Of a stretch of 64,000 bases of DNA, positions 56,501 to 64,000 are shown in pieces (within the stretch, counting starts at the first letter, position 1; each line of letters starts with the position of its first letter). The stretch is from Calliopsis andreniformis (lineage: Eukaryota; Arthropoda; Insecta; Hymenoptera; Andrenidae): assembly GCF_051401765.1 (NCBI RefSeq), contig NC_135071.1, positions 21,407,961 through 21,471,960 on the forward strand, given 5' to 3'. The notes beneath the pieces were generated by a model. It had not been told where the DNA came from. It did no database searches and worked only from the letters and a program-made list of their open reading frames with translations. Made by a program: the position numbers and the translations under genes.

Positions 56501-59500
56501 AGGTCTGGGTTAGGTCTGGGTTAGGTCTGGGTTAGGTCTGGGTTAGGTCTGGGTTAGGTCTGGGTTAGGTCTGGGTTAGGTCTGGGTTAGGTCTGGGTTA
56601 GGTCTGGGTTAGGTCTGGGTTAGGTCTGGGTTAGGTCTGGGTTAGGTCTGGGTTAGGTCTGGGTTAGGTCTGGGTTAGGTCTGGGTTAGGTCTGGGTTAG
56701 GTCTGGGTTAGGTCTGGGTTAGGTCTGGGTTAGGTCTGGGTTAGGTCTGGGTTAGGTCTGGGTTAGGTCTGGGTTAGGTCTGGGTTAGGTCTGGGTTAGG
56801 TCTGGGTTAGGTCTGGGTTAGGTCTGGGTTAGGTCTGGGTTAGGTCTGGGTTAGGTCTGGGTTAGGTCTGGGTTAGGTCTGGGTTAGGTCTGGGTTAGGT
56901 CTGGGTTAGGTCTGGGTTAGGTCTGGGTTAGGTCTGGGTTAGGTCTGGGTTAGGTCTGGGTTAGGTCTGGGTTAGGTCTGGGTTAGGTCTGGGTTAGGTC
57001 TGGGTTAGGTCTGGGTTAGGTCTGGGTTAGGTCTGGGTTAGGTCTGGGTTAGGTCTGGGTTAGGTCTGGGTTAGGTCTGGGTTAGGTCTGGGTTAGGTCT
57101 GGGTTAGGTCTGGGTTAGGTCTGGGTTAGGTCTGGGTTAGGTCTGGGTTAGGTCTGGGTTAGGTCTGGGTTAGGTCTGGGTTAGGTCTGGGTTAGGTCTG
57201 GGTTAGGTCTGGGTTAGGTCTGGGTTAGGTCTGGGTTAGGTCTGGGTTAGGTCTGGGTTAGGTCTGGGTTAGGTCTGGGTTAGGTCTGGGTTAGGTCTGG
57301 GTTAGGTCTGGGTTAGGTCTGGGTTAGGTCTGGGTTAGGTCTGGGTTAGGTCTGGGTTAGGTCTGGGTTAGGTCTGGGTTAGGTCTGGGTTAGGTCTGGG
57401 TTAGGTCTGGGTTAGGTCTGGGTTAGGTCTGGGTTAGGTCTGGGTTAGGTCTGGGTTAGGTCTGGGTTAGGTCTGGGTTAGGTCTGGGTTAGGTCTGGGT
57501 TAGGTCTGGGTTAGGTCTGGGTTAGGTCTGGGTTAGGTCTGGGTTAGGTCTGGGTTAGGTCTGGGTTAGGTCTGGGTTAGGTCTGGGTTAGGTCTGGGTT
57601 AGGTCTGGGTTAGGTCTGGGTTAGGTCTGGGTTAGGTCTGGGTTAGGTCTGGGTTAGGTCTGGGTTAGGTCTGGGTTAGGTCTGGGTTAGGTCTGGGTTA
57701 GGTCTGGGTTAGGTCTGGGTTAGGTCTGGGTTAGGTCTGGGTTAGGTCTGGGTTAGGTCTGGGTTAGGTCTGGGTTAGGTCTGGGTTAGGTCTGGGTTAG
57801 GTCTGGGTTAGGTCTGGGTTAGGTCTGGGTTAGGTCTGGGTTAGGTCTGGGTTAGGTCTGGGTTAGGTCTGGGTTAGGTCTGGGTTAGGTCTGGGTTAGG
57901 TCTGGGTTAGGTCTGGGTTAGGTCTGGGTTAGGTCTGGGTTAGGTCTGGGTTAGGTCTGGGTTAGGTCTGGGTTAGGTCTGGGTTAGGTCTGGGTTAGGT
58001 CTGGGTTAGGTCTGGGTTAGGTCTGGGTTAGGTCTGGGTTAGGTCTGGGTTAGGTCTGGGTTAGGTCTGGGTTAGGTCTGGGTTAGGTCTGGGTTAGGTC
58101 TGGGTTAGGTCTGGGTTAGGTCTGGGTTAGGTCTGGGTTAGGTCTGGGTTAGGTCTGGGTTAGGTCTGGGTTAGGTCTGGGTTAGGTCTGGGTTAGGTCT
58201 GGGTTAGGTCTGGGTTAGGTCTGGGTTAGGTCTGGGTTAGGTCTGGGTTAGGTCTGGGTTAGGTCTGGGTTAGGTCTGGGTTAGGTCTGGGTTAGGTCTG
58301 GGTTAGGTCTGGGTTAGGTCTGGGTTAGGTCTGGGTTAGGTCTGGGTTAGGTCTGGGTTAGGTCTGGGTTAGGTCTGGGTTAGGTCTGGGTTAGGTCTGG
58401 GTTAGGTCTGGGTTAGGTCTGGGTTAGGTCTGGGTTAGGTCTGGGTTAGGTCTGGGTTAGGTCTGGGTTAGGTCTGGGTTAGGTCTGGGTTAGGTCTGGG
58501 TTAGGTCTGGGTTAGGTCTGGGTTAGGTCTGGGTTAGGTCTGGGTTAGGTCTGGGTTAGGTCTGGGTTAGGTCTGGGTTAGGTCTGGGTTAGGTCTGGGT
58601 TAGGTCTGGGTTAGGTCTGGGTTAGGTCTGGGTTAGGTCTGGGTTAGGTCTGGGTTAGGTCTGGGTTAGGTCTGGGTTAGGTCTGGGTTAGGTCTGGGTT
58701 AGGTCTGGGTTAGGTCTGGGTTAGGTCTGGGTTAGGTCTGGGTTAGGTCTGGGTTAGGTCTGGGTTAGGTCTGGGTTAGGTCTGGGTTAGGTCTGGGTTA
58801 GGTCTGGGTTAGGTCTGGGTTAGGTCTGGGTTAGGTCTGGGTTAGGTCTGGGTTAGGTCTGGGTTAGGTCTGGGTTAGGTCTGGGTTAGGTCTGGGTTAG
58901 GTCTGGGTTAGGTCTGGGTTAGGTCTGGGTTAGGTCTGGGTTAGGTCTGGGTTAGGTCTGGGTTAGGTCTGGGTTAGGTCTGGGTTAGGTCTGGGTTAGG
59001 TCTGGGTTAGGTCTGGGTTAGGTCTGGGTTAGGTCTGGGTTAGGTCTGGGTTAGGTCTGGGTTAGGTCTGGGTTAGGTCTGGGTTAGGTCTGGGTTAGGT
59101 CTGGGTTAGGTCTGGGTTAGGTCTGGGTTAGGTCTGGGTTAGGTCTGGGTTAGGTCTGGGTTAGGTCTGGGTTAGGTCTGGGTTAGGTCTGGGTTAGGTC
59201 TGGGTTAGGTCTGGGTTAGGTCTGGGTTAGGTCTGGGTTAGGTCTGGGTTAGGTCTGGGTTAGGTCTGGGTTAGGTCTGGGTTAGGTCTGGGTTAGGTCT
59301 GGGTTAGGCTGGGTTAGGTCTGGGTTAGGTCTGGGTTAGGTCTGGGTTAGGTCTGGGTTAGGTCTGGGTTAGGTCTGGGTTAGGTCTGGGTTAGGTCTGG
59401 GTTAGGTCTGGGTTAGGTCTGGGTTAGGTCTGGGTTAGGTCTGGGTTAGGTCTGGGTTAGGTCTGGGTTAGGTCTGGGTTAGGTCTGGGTTAGGTCTGGG

Positions 59501-62500
59501 TTAGGTCTGGGTTAGGTCTGGGTTAGGTCTGGGTTAGGTCTGGGTTAGGTCTGGGTTAGGTCTGGGTTAGGTCTGGGTTAGGTCTGGGTTAGGTCTGGGT
59601 TAGGTCTGGGTTAGGTCTGGGTTAGGTCTGGGTTAGGTCTGGGTTAGGTCTGGGTTAGGTCTGGGTTAGGTCTGGGTTAGGTCTGGGTTAGGTCTGGGTT
59701 AGGTCTGGGTTAGGTCTGGGTTAGGTCTGGGTTAGGTCTGGGTTAGGTCTGGGTTAGGTCTGGGTTAGGTCTGGGTTAGGTCTGGGTTAGGTCTGGGTTA
59801 GGTCTGGGTTAGGTCTGGGTTAGGTCTGGGTTAGGTCTGGGTTAGGTCTGGGTTAGGTCTGGGTTAGGTCTGGGTTAGGTCTGGGTTAGGTCTGGGTTAG
59901 GTCTGGGTTAGGTCTGGGTTAGGTCTGGGTTAGGTCTGGGTTAGGTCTGGGTTAGGTCTGGGTTAGGTCTGGGTTAGGTCTGGGTTAGGTCTGGGTTAGG
60001 TCTGGGTTAGGTCTGGGTTAGGTCTGGGTTAGGTCTGGGTTAGGTCTGGGTTAGGTCTGGGTTAGGTCTGGGTTAGGTCTGGGTTAGGTCTGGGTTAGGT
60101 CTGGGTTAGGTCTGGGTTAGGTCTGGGTTAGGTCTGGGTTAGGTCTGGGTTAGGTCTGGGTTAGGTCTGGGTTAGGTCTGGGTTAGGTCTGGGTTAGGTC
60201 TGGGTTAGGTCTGGGTTAGGTCTGGGTTAGGTCTGGGTTAGGTCTGGGTTAGGTCTGGGTTAGGTCTGGGTTAGGTCTGGGTTAGGTCTGGGTTAGGTCT
60301 GGGTTAGGTCTGGGTTAGGTCTGGGTTAGGTCTGGGTTAGGTCTGGGTTAGGTCTGGGTTAGGTCTGGGTTAGGTCTGGGTTAGGTCTGGGTTAGGTCTG
60401 GGTTAGGTCTGGGTTAGGTCTGGGTTAGGTCTGGGTTAGGTCTGGGTTAGGTCTGGGTTAGGTCTGGGTTAGGTCTGGGTTAGGTCTGGGTTAGGTCTGG
60501 GTTAGGTCTGGGTTAGGTCTGGGTTAGGTCTGGGTTAGGTCTGGGTTAGGTCTGGGTTAGGTCTGGGTTAGGTCTGGGTTAGGTCTGGGTTAGGTCTGGG
60601 TTAGGTCTGGGTTAGGTCTGGGTTAGGTCTGGGTTAGGTCTGGGTTAGGTCTGGGTTAGGTCTGGGTTAGGTCTGGGTTAGGTCTGGGTTAGGTCTGGGT
60701 TAGGTCTGGGTTAGGTCTGGGTTAGGTCTGGGTTAGGTCTGGGTTAGGTCTGGGTTAGGTCTGGGTTAGGTCTGGGTTAGGTCTGGGTTAGGTCTGGGTT
60801 AGGTCTGGGTTAGGTCTGGGTTAGGTCTGGGTTAGGTCTGGGTTAGGTCTGGGTTAGGTCTGGGTTAGGTCTGGGTTAGGTCTGGGTTAGGTCTGGGTTA
60901 GGTCTGGGTTAGGTCTGGGTTAGGTCTGGGTTAGGTCTGGGTTAGGTCTGGGTTAGGTCTGGGTTAGGTCTGGGTTAGGTCTGGGTTAGGTCTGGGTTAG
61001 GTCTGGGTTAGGTCTGGGTTAGGTCTGGGTTAGGTCTGGGTTAGGTCTGGGTTAGGTCTGGGTTAGGTCTGGGTTAGGTCTGGGTTAGGTCTGGGTTAGG
61101 TCTGGGTTAGGTCTGGGTTAGGTCTGGGTTAGGTCTGGGTTAGGTCTGGGTTAGGTCTGGGTTAGGTCTGGGTTAGGTCTGGGTTAGGTCTGGGTTAGGT
61201 CTGGGTTAGGTCTGGGTTAGGTCTGGGTTAGGTCTGGGTTAGGTCTGGGTTAGGTCTGGGTTAGGTCTGGGTTAGGTCTGGGTTAGGTCTGGGTTAGGTC
61301 TGGGTTAGGTCTGGGTTAGGTCTGGGTTAGGTCTGGGTTAGGTCTGGGTTAGGTCTGGGTTAGGTCTGGGTTAGGTCTGGGTTAGGTCTGGGTTAGGTCT
61401 GGGTTAGGTCTGGGTTAGGTCTGGGTTAGGTCTGGGTTAGGTCTGGGTTAGGTCTGGGTTAGGTCTGGGTTAGGTCTGGGTTAGGTCTGGGTTAGGTCTG
61501 GGTTAGGTCTGGGTTAGGTCTGGGTTAGGTCTGGGTTAGGTCTGGGTTAGGTCTGGGTTAGGTCTGGGTTAGGTCTGGGTTAGGTCTGGGTTAGGTCTGG
61601 GTTAGGTCTGGGTTAGGTCTGGGTTAGGTCTGGGTTAGGTCTGGGTTAGGTCTGGGTTAGGTCTGGGTTAGGTCTGGGTTAGGTCTGGGTTAGGTCTGGG
61701 TTAGGTCTGGGTTAGGTCTGGGTTAGGTCTGGGTTAGGTCTGGGTTAGGTCTGGGTTAGGTCTGGGTTAGGTCTGGGTTAGGTCTGGGTTAGGTCTGGGT
61801 TAGGTCTGGGTTAGGTCTGGGTTAGGTCTGGGTTAGGTCTGGGTTAGGTCTGGGTTAGGTCTGGGTTAGGTCTGGGTTAGGTCTGGGTTAGGTCTGGGTT
61901 AGGTCTGGGTTAGGTCTGGGTTAGGTCTGGGTTAGGTCTGGGTTAGGTCTGGGTTAGGTCTGGGTTAGGTCTGGGTTAGGTCTGGGTTAGGTCTGGGTTA
62001 GGTCTGGGTTAGGTCTGGGTTAGGTCTGGGTTAGGTCTGGGTTAGGTCTGGGTTAGGTCTGGGTTAGGTCTGGGTTAGGTCTGGGTTAGGTCTGGGTTAG
62101 GTCTGGGTTAGGTCTGGGTTAGGTCTGGGTTAGGTCTGGGTTAGGTCTGGGTTAGGTCTGGGTTAGGTCTGGGTTAGGTCTGGGTTAGGTCTGGGTTAGG
62201 TCTGGGTTAGGTCTGGGTTAGGTCTGGGTTAGGTCTGGGTTAGGTCTGGGTTAGGTCTGGGTTAGGTCTGGGTTAGGTCTGGGTTAGGTCTGGGTTAGGT
62301 CTGGGTTAGGTCTGGGTTAGGTCTGGGTTAGGTCTGGGTTAGGTCTGGGTTAGGTCTGGGTTAGGTCTGGGTTAGGTCTGGGTTAGGTCTGGGTTAGGTC
62401 TGGGTTAGGTCTGGGTTAGGTCTGGGTTAGGTCTGGGTTAGGTCTGGGTTAGGTCTGGGTTAGGTCTGGGTTAGGTCTGGGTTAGGTCTGGGTTAGGTCT

Positions 62501-64000
62501 GGGTTAGGTCTGGGTTAGGTCTGGGTTAGGTCTGGGTTAGGTCTGGGTTAGGTCTGGGTTAGGTCTGGGTTAGGTCTGGGTTAGGTCTGGGTTAGGTCTG
62601 GGTTAGGTCTGGGTTAGGTCTGGGTTAGGTCTGGGTTAGGTCTGGGTTAGGTCTGGGTTAGGTCTGGGTTAGGTCTGGGTTAGGTCTGGGTTAGGTCTGG
62701 GTTAGGTCTGGGTTAGGTCTGGGTTAGGTCTGGGTTAGGTCTGGGTTAGGTCTGGGTTAGGTCTGGGTTAGGTCTGGGTTAGGTCTGGGTTAGGTCTGGG
62801 TTAGGTCTGGGTTAGGTCTGGGTTAGGTCTGGGTTAGGTCTGGGTTAGGTCTGGGTTAGGTCTGGGTTAGGTCTGGGTTAGGTCTGGGTTAGGTCTGGGT
62901 TAGGTCTGGGTTAGGTCTGGGTTAGGTCTGGGTTAGGTCTGGGTTAGGTCTGGGTTAGGTCTGGGTTAGGTCTGGGTTAGGTCTGGGTTAGGTCTGGGTT
63001 AGGTCTGGGTTAGGTCTGGGTTAGGTCTGGGTTAGGTCTGGGTTAGGTCTGGGTTAGGTCTGGGTTAGGTCTGGGTTAGGTCTGGGTTAGGTCTGGGTTA
63101 GGTCTGGGTTAGGTCTGGGTTAGGTCTGGGTTAGGTCTGGGTTAGGTCTGGGTTAGGTCTGGGTTAGGTCTGGGTTAGGTCTGGGTTAGGTCTGGGTTAG
63201 GTCTGGGTTAGGTCTGGGTTAGGTCTGGGTTAGGTCTGGGTTAGGTCTGGGTTAGGTCTGGGTTAGGTCTGGGTTAGGTCTGGGTTAGGTCTGGGTTAGG
63301 TCTGGGTTAGGTCTGGGTTAGGTCTGGGTTAGGTCTGGGTTAGGTCTGGGTTAGGTCTGGGTTAGGTCTGGGTTAGGTCTGGGTTAGGTCTGGGTTAGGT
63401 CTGGGTTAGGTCTGGGTTAGGTCTGGGTTAGGTCTGGGTTAGGTCTGGGTTAGGTCTGGGTTAGGTCTGGGTTAGGTCTGGGTTAGGTCTGGGTTAGGTC
63501 TGGGTTAGGTCTGGGTTAGGTCTGGGTTAGGTCTGGGTTAGGTCTGGGTTAGGTCTGGGTTAGGTCTGGGTTAGGTCTGGGTTAGGTCTGGGTTAGGTCT
63601 GGGTTAGGTCTGGGTTAGGTCTGGGTTAGGTCTGGGTTAGGTCTGGGTTAGGTCTGGGTTAGGTCTGGGTTAGGTCTGGGTTAGGTCTGGGTTAGGTCTG
63701 GGTTAGGTCTGGGTTAGGTCTGGGTTAGGTCTGGGTTAGGTCTGGGTTAGGTCTGGGTTAGGTCTGGGTTAGGTCTGGGTTAGGTCTGGGTTAGGTCTGG
63801 GTTAGGTCTGGGTTAGGTCTGGGTTAGGTCTGGGTTAGGTCTGGGTTAGGTCTGGGTTAGGTCTGGGTTAGGTCTGGGTTAGGTCTGGGTTAGGTCTGGG
63901 TTAGGTCTGGGTTAGGTCTGGGTTAGGTCTGGGTTAGGTCTGGGTTAGGTCTGGGTTAGGTCTGGGTTAGGTCTGGGTTAGGTCTGGGTTAGGTCTGGGT
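47598..64000 (+). repeat. Telomere: (TTAGGTCTGGG)n, about 1,490 copies, continues past the window edge
   Basis: The first complete TTAGGTCTGGG unit is at 47600-47610 and the array reaches the last base of the window. The span of 16,401 nt from 47600 fits 1,490 full 11-mers plus one 10-mer plus the first base of a further unit, so the net length error is exactly the one visible deletion. The G-rich strand reads 5' to 3' rightward, as expected for a right chromosome end. No interspersed retrotransposon was seen. Known context: TTAGG is the ancestral insect telomere motif, and longer derived motifs occur in Hymenoptera. A satellite array that is not at an end is the alternative. Confidence 0.92.
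59304..59313 (+). repeat. Single 10-bp variant unit in the telomere array
   Basis: One unit reads TTAGGCTGGG, lacking one T of TTAGGTCTGGG, 11.7 kb into the array. It is the only deviation I found. Confidence 0.9.

Overview
This is nuclear DNA from an insect, most likely a hymenopteran such as a bee or wasp. Six protein-coding genes have many short introns with GT-AG borders, and their products are closest to arthropod families, including the eye-pigment ABC transporters White and Scarlet. The right quarter of the window is a perfect 11-bp tandem array of TTAGGTCTGGG, an extended form of the insect telomere motif TTAGG, with the G-rich strand pointing right. Longer TTAGG-derived telomere motifs are known in Hymenoptera; the exact clade cannot be fixed from this window. 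The window is therefore read as the right end of a chromosome: about 45.6 kb of gene-bearing DNA, 1.4 kb of subtelomere and at least 16.4 kb of telomere. | Layout, left to right. 1-6464: AT-rich to mixed non-coding DNA with the last coding exon of an unidentified plus-strand gene (689-815), an orphan minus-strand exon (3378-3421) and long microsatellites. 6465-15880 (minus): a complete 23-exon voltage-gated calcium channel alpha-2/delta subunit. 18606-25722 (minus): a complete 9-exon Nup98-96 nucleoporin precursor. 27524-34410 (plus): a complete 10-exon class IA PI3-kinase catalytic subunit (Pi3K92E/p110). Its 2.5-kb second intron holds a whole antisense gene, the dynein adaptor Spindly (28364-30367, 6 exons). 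36365-40280 (plus): the ABCG half-transporter White, 11 exons. 42085-45586 (plus): the ABCG half-transporter Scarlet, 14 exons, one GC-AG intron. 45587-46964: subtelomeric DNA. 46965-47108: nine copies of a 16-bp repeat. 47118-47597: thirty-two copies of a 15-bp telomere-like repeat. 47598-64000: the 11-bp telomere array. | All exon models were built by hand from splice sites and reading phase. Each coding sum is a multiple of three (1203, 1926, 1073, 534, 693 and 630 residues). White and Scarlet form the two halves of one ommochrome-precursor transporter in Drosophila; here they lie head to tail as the last genes before the telomere. The other genes act in unrelated processes: channel trafficking, nuclear pore, insulin/growth signalling and kinetochore dynein recruitment. 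| The most notable points are the layered telomere boundary, the natural placement of white and scarlet within 2-7 kb of telomeric repeats, the loss of the metal-binding MIDAS motif in the alpha-2/delta VWA domain, and the nested Spindly gene. No prokaryotic, CRISPR, viral or clear transposon coding features were seen.
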